A stretch of 46,023 nt of DNA from Natronomonas sp. (GTDB lineage Archaea > Halobacteriota > Halobacteria > Halobacteriales > Haloarculaceae): NCBI RefSeq assembly GCF_028274965.1, contig NZ_JAQCNO010000001.1:1-46023 (forward strand), in the 5' to 3' direction. Shown here one piece after another: positions 16,172-24,341 of this stretch. The notes under the pieces were generated by a model. It searched no databases and was not told the origin of the DNA. It saw only the letters and a list, made by a program, of their open reading frames with translations. Each line of letters starts with the position of its first letter. Positions within the stretch are counted from its first letter, which is position 1. The position numbers and the translations under genes are program-made.

Positions 16172-18490
16172 TCAGCCCCCCTCGGCGGTCCCCGCGGCCA
16201 GCCTCGCGCTCGCGACGACCGCCTGTCCGTACGATAGCCCGCCGTCGCCCGGCGGCACCCGGTCGTGGGCGAGGTACGTCAGCCCGGCGCGCTCGATCCG
16301 CTCGCGGACGCGCCGATCGATCGCGGCGTTGTACGCCACGCCGCCGGTGAACCCGACCGCCCCGAGGCCCCGCTCGGTCGCCGCGTCTATCGCGATCGCC
16401 GCGAGGCCGTCGGCGAGCAGCTGCTGTGCCGTGGCCGCCACGTCCGCCTCCGGGTGTCCTTCGAGTCGGTCGGCCAGCGCGGCTCCCGCCTCGCGGGCGT
16501 CGAGAACCCGCGTTTCGCCCCGCGAGCGGACCGGCGGGTCGAGTCCGAGCGGCTCGCCCGCCCCGGCCGCGGCCTCGAGTCTCATCGCCGGTTCGCCCCG
16601 GTAGCGCCGCTCGGTACAGACGCCACAGAGCGCCGCGGCCGCGTCTAAGAACCGCCCGGCGCTCGTCGTGGGCGGGCTGTTGGGTCCGCCCGTCGCCTGC
16701 TCGAGGACCGCGTCCGCGGCCGTCTCGGACCCCACCGTTTCGCTCTCGAGAAGCAGCGACCGCGCCAGTTTGGGGTCGCTCTCGGCGAGGAGTGCGGCCG
16801 CGACGCGCGGTGGCTCGTGGACGGCCCGCTCGCCGCCGGGCAGCCGGAACCGCGAGAGCCCGCCGACGCGCTCGTAGCCGTCGAGCCCGGCGTCGAGCAC
16901 CTCGCCGCCCCGGACGATCCCTTCGGGGCCGTAGCCGGTGCCGTCAGCGGCGATGACGACCGCGCGCTCTCGGCCCCGCTCGGCCAAGAGCGACGCCGCG
17001 TGGGCGTGGTGGTGCTGGACGGCGACCGTCGGCTCCGGCCGCGCCTCGGCCATCCGCGTCGTCTCCACGTCCGGGTGCATGTCGCGGGCGACGACCGACG
17101 GTTCGACGCCGAGGAGATCGAGCGCCCCCGCGCTCGCGCGCCGGTGCCACGCGGCCGTTTCGGGGCCCGACACGTCGCCGACGTGCTGTGAGAGAACGAC
17201 AGCGTCCCCGCGGGTGGCCGCGACCGTGACGTCCGATCCCGCGCCGACGGCGAGCACCTCCCGGTCCCCGCCGGGCACCACCGGGCGATCGAGCGGTCGG
17301 GGAACGTACCCCCGAGAGCGCCGCAGCACCCGCGATCCGTCGGCGAGGGGCTTCACGACGCTGTCGTCGCAGCGGTTCTCGATCGCCCGGTCGTGTACCA
17401 ACGCGGCGTCGAGGACGTCCCCGAGTTCCAGCAGTTCCTCCGTCGTCGTCGCCATCGGCGCTCCCGGCCGGTTCGCGCTCGTCATCACGAGCGGCCCCGA
17501 GCCGACGGCGTCGAAAAGCAGGTGATGGAGGCCGCTGTGCGGGAGCATGACGCCGACGGTGCCGAGTCCCGGCGACACGCACTCGAGCCACTCCCCGCCC
17601 GCCTTCGGCAACAGCGCGATCGGCCGCCGCTCGTCGGAGAGCAACCCGGGGTCCCGAAGGGTCACAAACGAGCCGGCCGACTCCACCGACCGCGCCATCG
17701 TCGCGAACGGCTTTGCGGGCCGGGCGAGCCGCTCCCGGAGCCGGCCGACCGCCCCGCGATCGCGGGCCCGACAGGCCAGGTGCGTCCCGCCGGCGCCTTT
17801 GACCCCGACGATCGCGCCCCGGTTCAGGCGCTCGGCGGCCGCCTCGATAGCCGCAGCGCCCGTCGCTTCGCGCTCCCCGTCGGCGACGAGAGACAGCGTC
17901 GGCCCGCAGACGGGACAGGCGATCGTCTGTGCGTGAAACCGGCGGTCGGTCCGGTCGCGGTACGCCGCCTCGCAGTCCGGACACGGCTCGAAGGCGGCGA
18001 GTGCGGTTTCGGCTCTGTCGTACGGGAGCCCGCGGGTGATCGAGAACCGCGGGCCGCACTCCACGCAGGCGGTCGCCCAGTAGCCCTCGAACCGCGAGTT
18101 CGGGTCGCGCATATCGCCGAGACACGACGCGCAGACGGCGGTATCCGGCGGTACGAGCGCCGCGCGTTCGTCGCTGCCGGTCGAGTCCTCGATCCGGAAC
18201 GACGCGTCCCCGCGACAGTCGGCCCGCTCGACCGACACGCCGTCGATCCGGGCGAGCCGCGGCGGGTCCGTCCGGATCGCCTCGACGGCGCGATCGACGG
18301 CCGACGGCGGCCCCTCGAGACGCGCGAGGACGCCGCTGTCGGTGTTCCTGACGCGGCCGGCGAGTCCGCGATCGGCGGCGATGCGGGCCACGAAGGGCCG
18401 GAAGCCGACGCCCTGGACCGTCCCGGTGACGGTGACACGGACCGCCGTTCGGTCCGGGCCCGTCGACTCAGCGGCGGCGTTCGTCGGCAC
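16172..18490 (-). CDS. hypF: [NiFe]-hydrogenase maturation carbamoyltransferase HypF
   Basis: This 772-residue cytoplasmic enzyme makes the thiocarboxamide on HypE that becomes cyanide of the NiFe(CN)2CO centre. Domains in order are an acylphosphatase-like region (TGTVQGVGFRPFVAR, 22-36), two zinc fingers (C120/C123/C142/C145 and C170/C173/C192/C195), a YrdC-like carbamoyl-adenylation domain (about 205-390), and a Kae1-like domain with AVQHHHAHAASLL, the metal-binding HHxxH set. The length is slightly above the bacterial norm of ~750. Translation probably starts at GTG 18490, overlapping the end of hypB by 23 bases. It is the last gene of the operon. Confidence 0.95.
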   Translation of the reverse strand: MPTNAAAESTGPDRTAVRVTVTGTVQGVGFRPFVARIAADRGLAGRVRNTDSGVLARLEGPPSAVDRAVEAIRTDPPRLARIDGVSVERADCRGDASFRIEDSTGSDERAALVPPDTAVCASCLGDMRDPNSRFEGYWATACVECGPRFSITRGLPYDRAETALAAFEPCPDCEAAYRDRTDRRFHAQTIACPVCGPTLSLVADGEREATGAAAIEAAAERLNRGAIVGVKGAGGTHLACRARDRGAVGRLRERLARPAKPFATMARSVESAGSFVTLRDPGLLSDERRPIALLPKAGGEWLECVSPGLGTVGVMLPHSGLHHLLFDAVGSGPLVMTSANRPGAPMATTTEELLELGDVLDAALVHDRAIENRCDDSVVKPLADGSRVLRRSRGYVPRPLDRPVVPGGDREVLAVGAGSDVTVAATRGDAVVLSQHVGDVSGPETAAWHRRASAGALDLLGVEPSVVARDMHPDVETTRMAEARPEPTVAVQHHHAHAASLLAERGRERAVVIAADGTGYGPEGIVRGGEVLDAGLDGYERVGGLSRFRLPGGERAVHEPPRVAAALLAESDPKLARSLLLESETVGSETAADAVLEQATGGPNSPPTTSAGRFLDAAAALCGVCTERRYRGEPAMRLEAAAGAGEPLGLDPPVRSRGETRVLDAREAGAALADRLEGHPEADVAATAQQLLADGLAAIAIDAATERGLGAVGFTGGVAYNAAIDRRVRERIERAGLTYLAHDRVPPGDGGLSYGQAVVASARLAAGTAEGG

Positions 18491-19301
18491 GGTTCGCCCC
18501 GCTACCGTGATCGTGGTCGTGGTCGTAGCCGTCGCCGTGGCTCTCGGGCCCCCGATCGAGCAGACGGCGGAGCCGATCGATCCCCGCTCCGGTCTCCGCG
18601 CTCGTCGCGACGACCGGCGTCTCCGGGGCGATAGCCCGGGCGTCCTCCCGCATTCGCGCGACGTCCGCGCCGACCGCGCCGGCGATGTCGGTCTTGTTGA
18701 TGACGACGAGATCGCACGCCTGAAACACCAGCGGGTGCTTCCGGACCACGTCGTCGCCCTCGGTGACGCTGACGACGACGACCCGAAGCGACGCCCCGAG
18801 CGGGAAGTCGGCCGGGCAGACCATGTTGCCGACGTTCTCGACGAAGAGGCGGTCGAGCCCGCCGAGATCGAGTTCGTCGATCGCCCGCCCGACGCGCGCC
18901 GGATCGAGGTGGCAGTCCGTCCCCGTCGTCACGTCGACGACCGGGACGCCGTGGCTCCGGTAGCGCGTCGCGTCGTCGTCGCCGGCCACGTCGCCGGCGA
19001 TGACGGCCGCTCGCTCCCCGTCAGGCCGTCGGTCGAGAAGCGCCTCGACGAGCGCCGTCTTCCCGCTGCCGGTCGCTCCGAGGAACTCCGCGGCAAAGAC
19101 GCCGCCGTCGCGGGCCAACCGCTTGTGGACCGCCGCCGCCTCCCGCTCGACCGCGGCGAGGACGTCCGCCTCGGCCTCGCCGTCCGACGGGGCGGACCCG
19201 CCTTCGCCGTGACCGAACCGGTGTGCCCGGACGGCGGATAGAATCGGTTCAACTGCGTTTCGAAGCGTCGCGTCGACTCCGCGTTTGGGTGCGTGTCTCA
19301 T
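18468..19301 (-). CDS. hypB: Hydrogenase nickel-insertion GTPase HypB
   Basis: This 277-residue SIMIBI-class GTPase inserts nickel into the large subunit together with HypA. Walker A is EFLGATGSGKTALVEALL (residues 72-89), and the nucleotide-site metal segment is TTGTDCHLDPARV. LFVENVGNMVCPADFPLG carries the nickel-binding cysteine, and LVVINKTDIAGAVG gives guanine specificity. The C-terminus is histidine/aspartate-rich (HGDGYDHDHDHG), a nickel store usually found at the N-terminus of bacterial HypB. ATG at 19301 overlaps the hypA stop as ATGA; the frame extends upstream but with shadow sequence. Confidence 0.95.
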   Translation of the reverse strand: MRHAPKRGVDATLRNAVEPILSAVRAHRFGHGEGGSAPSDGEAEADVLAAVEREAAAVHKRLARDGGVFAAEFLGATGSGKTALVEALLDRRPDGERAAVIAGDVAGDDDATRYRSHGVPVVDVTTGTDCHLDPARVGRAIDELDLGGLDRLFVENVGNMVCPADFPLGASLRVVVVSVTEGDDVVRKHPLVFQACDLVVINKTDIAGAVGADVARMREDARAIAPETPVVATSAETGAGIDRLRRLLDRGPESHGDGYDHDHDHGSGANRADERRR

Positions 19302-19678
19302 TGTTCCGTCTCCGTTCGCTCGGGTATCTCGATGGCGCTGAGGCGGCACTCCCGGCCGGCGCGCAACGACAGCCGGCGCCCACAGTCGGGACAGCGGAGC
19401 GAGGGCGCGTCGGGCACGACGCCGTCGATCGGCTCCGTCGGCCCGGACCACCCGCACTCGCAGGCCCCGGCCGGCTCGACGCGATCGAACTCGACGGTCG
19501 CCTCCGCGGCCGCCGTTCCCTCCGTGATCGCGTCGAGACAGAACCGGAGTTGATCCGCGGTCAGGTGGGTCGCGGTCCCGAGTTCGACCGTCAGGCGGTC
19601 GATGCGCCCGGCGTTTCGCTCGCTCGCCGCCTCGAGCGCCGCCTCCAGCAGTCGGTTCGCCGCGGTCAGTTCGTGCAT
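19298..19678 (-). CDS. hypA: Hydrogenase nickel metallochaperone HypA
   Basis: This 126-residue protein starts MHELTAANRLLEAAL, the Met-His-Glu N-terminus that binds nickel; this fixes the start at 19678 rather than the Met ten codons upstream. The zinc domain is unusual: the first pair is CEC (C73, C75, one residue between) rather than CxxC, and the second is the normal CPDC (C96, C99). It ends with RLSAIEIPE like other HypA proteins. It sits 1 base after hypE and overlaps hypB, within the nine-gene operon. The CxC pair may be a haloarchaeal variant. Confidence 0.93.
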   Translation of the reverse strand: MHELTAANRLLEAALEAASERNAGRIDRLTVELGTATHLTADQLRFCLDAITEGTAAAEATVEFDRVEPAGACECGWSGPTEPIDGVVPDAPSLRCPDCGRRLSLRAGRECRLSAIEIPERTETEQ

Positions 19679-19679
19679 C

Positions 19680-20729
19680 TCAACAGATCCGCGGGCGCTG
19701 TTCGCCACTCGGTTCGGTGAGGTATCGCTCTCCGATCCCGGTGTCGACGACGACCCGGCCGCCGTGCTCCGCGACCGCCCGCCCGACGAGCGCCGCCTCC
19801 GTCCCGCCGGCCGCCCGGAGCGCCGACAGGACGTCCTCCGCGTCGCCCTCGTCGACGCCGAGCACCATCCGCCCCTCGCAGGCGATCTTCAGGGGATCCA
19901 GCCCGAGGACGTCGGCGACCGTTTCCGTCGCGTCGTCGACCGGGACGGCCCGCTCGTCGAGGCGGACCCCGACGCCGCTCCGTTCGGCGAACTCGACGAG
20001 CGCGGTCGCCACCCCGCCGCGGGTCGGGTCCGTCGCCGCGGTCACCGTCCCGGCGTCCACCGCGGCCGCGACGAGGTCGTTGACCGGCGCGACGTCGCTT
20101 TCGAGGTCGGCGTCGAACCCGAACGACTCCCGCTCGGCGAGCAGGGCGACGCCGTGGTCGCCGACCGGCCCGGTGACGAGGAGCCGGTCGCCCGGCGAGA
20201 GCCCGGCGACCGGGAGTTCGGCTCCCTCCTCGATCCGGGCGACGCCGGCCGTGTTGACGACGATCCCGTCGAGATCGCCGCGAGGCATGACCTTCGTGTC
20301 GCCCGTCGTGATCGGCGCGTCCGCGGCCGACGCGGTCTCGGCCATCGAACCGAGGACGCTCTCGACGGCGGCCGTCGGGGTTCCGGCCTCGACGACGAGC
20401 CCGCAGGTGAGCGTCTCCGGCTCGGTCGCCCCCATCGCCGCGAGGTCGTTGACCGTCCCGGCGACCGCGAGCCGCCCGACGTCGCCGCCGGCGAAGAACG
20501 GCGGATCGACGACGTGGCTGTCGGTCGTCACGACGAGCGCGCCGTCGCCGGTCGGCAGGACCGCTCCGTCGTCCAAGGCGTCGATCCCGATCCCGTCGGC
20601 CGGCGAGTCACCCCGGAACCGGGGCACGACGGCGTCGGACAGCAGCTCGCGCATCCGCTCGCCGCCCGCGCCGTGGGCCGCGGTGACCGTTTCGTCGCCG
20701 TCGGCCATCGGGTCCGCGCGCTCGCTCAT
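19680..20729 (-). CDS. hypE: Hydrogenase maturation protein HypE (cyanide-forming dehydratase)
   Basis: This 349-residue PurM-like ATPase converts the carbamoylated C-terminal cysteine to a thiocyanate that becomes the Fe-bound cyanide. Signs are TAAHGAGGERMRELL, VVTTDSHVVDPPFF, VNDLAAMGATP-like VNDLAAMGATEPETL, TGDTKVMPRGDLDG, DPTRGGVATALVEF and the diagnostic C-terminus PRIC, whose cysteine is the reactive one. Start MSERADP is chosen because its ATG overlaps the hypD stop as ATGA; an internal MADGD start is possible. The length fits the family. Confidence 0.95.
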   Translation of the reverse strand: MSERADPMADGDETVTAAHGAGGERMRELLSDAVVPRFRGDSPADGIGIDALDDGAVLPTGDGALVVTTDSHVVDPPFFAGGDVGRLAVAGTVNDLAAMGATEPETLTCGLVVEAGTPTAAVESVLGSMAETASAADAPITTGDTKVMPRGDLDGIVVNTAGVARIEEGAELPVAGLSPGDRLLVTGPVGDHGVALLAERESFGFDADLESDVAPVNDLVAAAVDAGTVTAATDPTRGGVATALVEFAERSGVGVRLDERAVPVDDATETVADVLGLDPLKIACEGRMVLGVDEGDAEDVLSALRAAGGTEAALVGRAVAEHGGRVVVDTGIGERYLTEPSGEQRPRIC

Positions 20730-21841
20730 CGCCCTCGGACCTCCCCGAACTCGCGTTTGATCCGACAGGGGCCCTCGTCGCTGACCATGCACGCGCCGAC
20801 GGGGTCCGCCGGCGTGCACTCGTCGCCGAACAGCGGGCAGTCCGACGGCGTCGCGTGTCCGGCCATGATCTCCCCGCAGAGACACTCGCTCTCGCGGTGA
20901 TCGCCGCCCGGGGGATCGATCTCGAATCGCTCGCTCGCGTCGTAGGCGGCGTACTCCGACCGGATCGATAGCGTCGCGTCCGGCACCTCAGCGATCCCGC
21001 GCCACCGCCCCGGGACGCGCTCGAAGACCTCCCACAGCGCCGCCGCCGCGGCCGCGTTGCCGTCCTCGCTGACGCACCGCGGGTACGCGTTCTCGACGCC
21101 CGCCGAGCCCTCGGCGACCGACTCGACGACCTCGAGTAACGCGTACAGGACGTCGATCGGCTCGAACCCGCCGACGACGACGGGGATGTCGTGGGCTTCG
21201 GCGATCGGCTCGTAGACGCCCGCCCCCGTGATCGTCGCGGCGTGACCGGCCGCGAGAAAGCCGTCGACGCGGGTGTCCGGATGGGCCGCGACGACGTCCA
21301 TCGCCGGCGGGATGTACTTGTGCGCCGAGAGCACGGAGAAGTTCGACGGCGGACCGTCCCGGAGCACGCTCGCCGTCGGCGCCGCCGTCGTCTCGAACCC
21401 GACGCCGAAGAACACGACCTCACCGTCGGTCTGCTCGGCGAGGGCGACGGCCTCGTCGGCGCTGTAGACGACCCGGACGTCCGCGCCGCGATCGCGGGCG
21501 TCCGCGAGGCTCCCGTTGTGGCTCGGCACGTCGATCATGTCGCCGTACGTCGCAACGGTGTGGCCCGCCTCGGCGAGGGCGACGGCCTCGGCGATCTCCG
21601 CGCTGTCGGTGACACAGACCGGACAGCCGGGCCCCATGGCGACGGTCAACCCCTCGGGCAGCACGCTCCTGATGCCGAACTCGGCGATCGTCTCCTCGTG
21701 GGTGCCGCAGACGTGAACGATCCGGACCGGCTCCTCGAGACCGGCCAGACGCTCCTCGAGGCGATCCCGGAGCGCGCTCGCCCGGTCGGGATCGCGGAAC
21801 TCGAGTTCGTCCAGACCGGACTCGGGTTCGGCGCCCGTCAC
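20726..21841 (-). CDS. hypD: Hydrogenase maturation Fe-S scaffold HypD
   Basis: This 371-residue protein carries the growing Fe(CN)2CO unit with HypC. VRIVHVCGTHEETIAEFGI contains the catalytic Cys45 and GTH motif. AMGPGCPVCVTD (C73, C76) and FFGVGFETTAAPTA are the other core motifs. The 4Fe-4S ligands lie in ECLCGEIMAG, DCPLFGDEC and GACMVSDEGPC near the C-terminus. Translation starts at GTG 21841, overlapping the hypC stop by four bases. All expected cysteines are present, so an active protein is likely. Confidence 0.95.
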   Translation of the reverse strand: MTGAEPESGLDELEFRDPDRASALRDRLEERLAGLEEPVRIVHVCGTHEETIAEFGIRSVLPEGLTVAMGPGCPVCVTDSAEIAEAVALAEAGHTVATYGDMIDVPSHNGSLADARDRGADVRVVYSADEAVALAEQTDGEVVFFGVGFETTAAPTASVLRDGPPSNFSVLSAHKYIPPAMDVVAAHPDTRVDGFLAAGHAATITGAGVYEPIAEAHDIPVVVGGFEPIDVLYALLEVVESVAEGSAGVENAYPRCVSEDGNAAAAAALWEVFERVPGRWRGIAEVPDATLSIRSEYAAYDASERFEIDPPGGDHRESECLCGEIMAGHATPSDCPLFGDECTPADPVGACMVSDEGPCRIKREFGEVRGR

Positions 21842-22167
21842 GGGCGTTCACCTCCTCTTTCATCCCCACCCCTGCTTTCGCCTCCGCCCTCGGCGGTCGC
21901 CGGGCGACCGACGCCGCCGAGGCCTCCGGCCGCCGCGTCGGGGCCCTCGCCGCCCTTGATCGCGGACTCGTACAGCTCGATCGTCCGTTCGACCTGCGCT
22001 TCGGGGATCTTCCGGATGGCGAACCCGGCGTGGGTGAGCACGTAATCGCCCACGTCGACGTCGCTTCCGACGATGTCGATCCGCACCTCCTTTTTGGCGC
22101 CGCCGAAATCGACGGTCGCCTCGACGCCGTCGATCGAGCTGACCTCTCCGGGGACGCCGAGACACAT
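21838..22167 (-). CDS. hypC: Hydrogenase assembly chaperone HypC
   Basis: This 109-residue protein has the invariant N-terminus MCLGVPGEV, whose Cys2 (after Met removal) holds the Fe(CN)2CO precursor with HypD. The barrel continues ATVDFGGAKKEVRIDIVG and DYVLTHAGFAIRKIPEAQ. The ordinary domain ends near residue 75. A glycine/glutamate-rich disordered tail of about 35 residues follows, which bacterial HypC lacks. The ATG shares a base with the stop of the protease gene, and the stop overlaps hypD. Confidence 0.94.
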   Translation of the reverse strand: MCLGVPGEVSSIDGVEATVDFGGAKKEVRIDIVGSDVDVGDYVLTHAGFAIRKIPEAQVERTIELYESAIKGGEGPDAAAGGLGGVGRPATAEGGGESRGGDERGGERP

Positions 22168-22814
22168 CACTCGACACCCCCTTCCGGCCTCTCGCCCGCG
22201 TTGTGGCTCTCGCCCGCCTCCCAGGGATCCCCCGAGAGGAGCCGCTCGGGTCGGAGTCTGCCTCTGACGCTGTGCCCCTGTCGCTCGTGGTCGTCGACCG
22301 CTTCGGCCTCGATCTCGGCCTCGCAGTCGACGCAGTACCAACTGGCGTTCATGAATCGGTCACCACCGCTCGGCCGGTCGGCCGTCCGCTCGGCGTCGAC
22401 GGCGGCGGCTAAGTCCGGAACGATCCGCTCGATCGACGGGCTCAGGCCGACGGCCGGTTCGATCCGCGCCGGAACGACGCCGACGACGGCGACGCGCTCC
22501 GGGAGGTCGTAGGCGCTCCGACAGCGCCGGATCGCCGAGGCGAACGTGAAATCGTGCATCAGCACCTCGGCCGCCGCGCCGTCGTCGTCCGCCCGCACCC
22601 GATGGATCGTCCCCGGCGGGCCCTCGGCGTCGATCGCGTCCACGACGACCGCCCGGCTCGCGCCGTCCATCGCCTCCAAGGCGAGAAGCGCCGTCGTGCC
22701 GACGAAGGCCGTCTCCGGCCCGCCGTCGTTCGCGCCGTCGAGCTCCCGAACGACGGCCCTCGCGACGCCGTCGTCGCCCATCGTCGGGTTCCCCACGCCG
22801 ACGACGACCGCCAT
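22167..22814 (-). CDS. Hydrogenase maturation endopeptidase with C-terminal C2H2-like zinc finger
   Basis: Residues 1-145 of 215 are a HyaD/HybD/HycI-type protease that cuts the C-terminal peptide from the nickel-loaded large subunit. VGVGNPTMGDDGVARAV provides the acidic nickel ligand (Asp14/15), VVVDAIDAEGPPG the second (Asp59), and EVLMHDFTFASAI the histidine (His87). Residues 155-215 form a separate module: YCVDCEAEIEAEAVDDHERQGHSV has C161, C164, H176 and H181 in C-x2-C-x11-H-x4-H spacing, close to a classical C2H2 finger. No stop codon separates them, so they read as one protein; an internal ATG at 22352 could also make the finger alone. The ATG overlaps the large-subunit stop. Confidence 0.9.
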   Translation of the reverse strand: MAVVVGVGNPTMGDDGVARAVVRELDGANDGGPETAFVGTTALLALEAMDGASRAVVVDAIDAEGPPGTIHRVRADDDGAAAEVLMHDFTFASAIRRCRSAYDLPERVAVVGVVPARIEPAVGLSPSIERIVPDLAAAVDAERTADRPSGGDRFMNASWYCVDCEAEIEAEAVDDHERQGHSVRGRLRPERLLSGDPWEAGESHNAGERPEGGVE

Positions 22815-24331
22815 CACTCGCCCCCCGGAGCGTGCGGTTCGATCGTCGTCTCGAAGGACTCGCCGCCCCCGTGGACGTGGACGCCGCAGCCGAGACAGGG
22901 GTCGAACGAGCGGATCGTCCGCATCACGTCGATCGGGGCGGAGACGTCGGGCACGGGGATCCCCTCGGCGGCCGCCTCGAAGACGCTCGGCTCGCCGTCG
23001 GCGTCGCGGGGTCCGAGGTTCCACGTCGTCGGGGTGATGAGCTGATAGCCCGTCACCTCCCCGTCGGTGACCTCGACCCAATGCGAGAGCGCCCCCCGCG
23101 AGGCGCCCCAGAAGCCGACGCCGCGCCCCGAGAACTCGTCGTTCCAACTCGCCGTCGTCTCCCCAGAGGGGTCGAGCGCGTCGAGCCACTCCAGTACGTA
23201 CTCCCGGACGAGAAGCAGCTCCTGGACGCGAGCGGCGAGGCGGTTGAACGTGTTCGATCGCCGCCTACCGCCGCCGAGGGACTCCCGGAGTCGCCCCGGA
23301 TCGCGCTCGGCGGCGACGAGCCGCGCCAGCGGCCCCGTCTCCATCGAGTCGCCCTCGAACCGCGGCGCCTTCCCCCAGGAGTACGCGTCGGGCTTTTCGG
23401 GGGCCGGCTCCGGCGGCGGCGAGTCCCCCGGCGAGCCGCCGGAGTCCTCGGTGTACCAGGCGTGCGAAACGTCCTCGGTGATGCCCTCGACGAGTTCCTC
23501 GCGCGTCGGGCGGGTGAGCGTTCCGTCCCGGTAGATCCCGGGCGGCAACACGAGCGACTCGTCGCCGGTCCCGTAGAACATCCCGTTCGCGTAGAACCGC
23601 CCCGGGCCGACGCCGAACCCGTCGGCGCCCTCCTCGGCGGCGGCGACGAGCACCGAGCAGACGTCGTACAGCCCCGGCGCTCGGTCGGTCGGGCCGCGCC
23701 GGTCGCGGGCCCGCTCGATCGTCGCCTCGAGTTCCCCGGTCGGGCCGAGCCACTCGTCGAGCGCCGCCATCGTCTCTGTGACCTCCTCGATTGTCTCCGG
23801 GTCCGGGTCAGAGACGACGCCGCCCGGCGCGTACGTGAGCGGGTGGGGTGCCCGCCCACCGAACTCGGAGAAGCCCTGTAGCAGGCGGCGCTGTTGATCC
23901 AGCGCCGCCCGGTAGCCGTCGCCCTCGACGGGATCGAGGCGGGCGAACCCGGTGTCGGCGACCGCGTCGCTGTAGTCCGGCCCCGCGAGGGTGAACAGGT
24001 GGATCGCGTGGTTCCAAAGCAGGAACATCCCCTCCATGATGTCCCGGAGCAACCGCCCGGTCTCCGGGACGGATCCGAAGACCCCGGCGCGTCTGGCCGC
24101 GTCCTCGATAGCGAGGATCGACGCCTGCCGGTGGCAGGTAAAACAGACGCCGCAGACCATCTGGGTCACCTGCGGGACGTCGGAGGGTCGGCGACCGAGG
24201 ACGATGCTCTCGATGCCCCGGAACATGTTCATCTCGCTTTCGGCGCGGACGACCCGCCCGTCCGCCACGGAGAGCGTCGTGCTGTGGTGTCCTTCGATGC
24301 GCGTCGTCGGATCGATCTCGATTTCCGGCAT
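22814..24331 (-). CDS. [NiFe]-hydrogenase large subunit
   Basis: This 505-residue catalytic subunit splits or forms H2. MPEIEIDPTTRIEGHHSTTL leads to VCGVCFTCH (C60, C63 as nickel ligands, H67). GRAPHPLTYAPGGV, SWGKAPRFEGDSMETGPLAR, GASRGALSHWVEV and LITPTTWNLGPRD are all family landmarks. The second cysteine pair is SFDPCLGCGVH (C479, C482), followed by a 20-residue tail (486-505) that the adjacent protease would remove after H485. The residue before VCG is Met rather than the usual Arg of RICG, and APRGALGHW reads ASRGALSHW. ATG 24331 is preferred over an upstream open stretch that is arginine-rich. It lies ten bases after the small subunit. Confidence 0.95.
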   Translation of the reverse strand: MPEIEIDPTTRIEGHHSTTLSVADGRVVRAESEMNMFRGIESIVLGRRPSDVPQVTQMVCGVCFTCHRQASILAIEDAARRAGVFGSVPETGRLLRDIMEGMFLLWNHAIHLFTLAGPDYSDAVADTGFARLDPVEGDGYRAALDQQRRLLQGFSEFGGRAPHPLTYAPGGVVSDPDPETIEEVTETMAALDEWLGPTGELEATIERARDRRGPTDRAPGLYDVCSVLVAAAEEGADGFGVGPGRFYANGMFYGTGDESLVLPPGIYRDGTLTRPTREELVEGITEDVSHAWYTEDSGGSPGDSPPPEPAPEKPDAYSWGKAPRFEGDSMETGPLARLVAAERDPGRLRESLGGGRRRSNTFNRLAARVQELLLVREYVLEWLDALDPSGETTASWNDEFSGRGVGFWGASRGALSHWVEVTDGEVTGYQLITPTTWNLGPRDADGEPSVFEAAAEGIPVPDVSAPIDVMRTIRSFDPCLGCGVHVHGGGESFETTIEPHAPGGE

Positions 24332-24341
24332 GGGTTCGGTC

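Noticed and set aside
18500-18550. Short GTGGTC repeats near the end of hypB as a possible repeat element
   Set aside because: They simply encode the histidine/aspartate-rich nickel-binding tail of HypB.
22352-22814. The idea that the zinc finger must be a separate gene
   Set aside because: There is no stop between protease and finger; a separate product is only possible by internal initiation, so I kept one CDS and noted the alternative.
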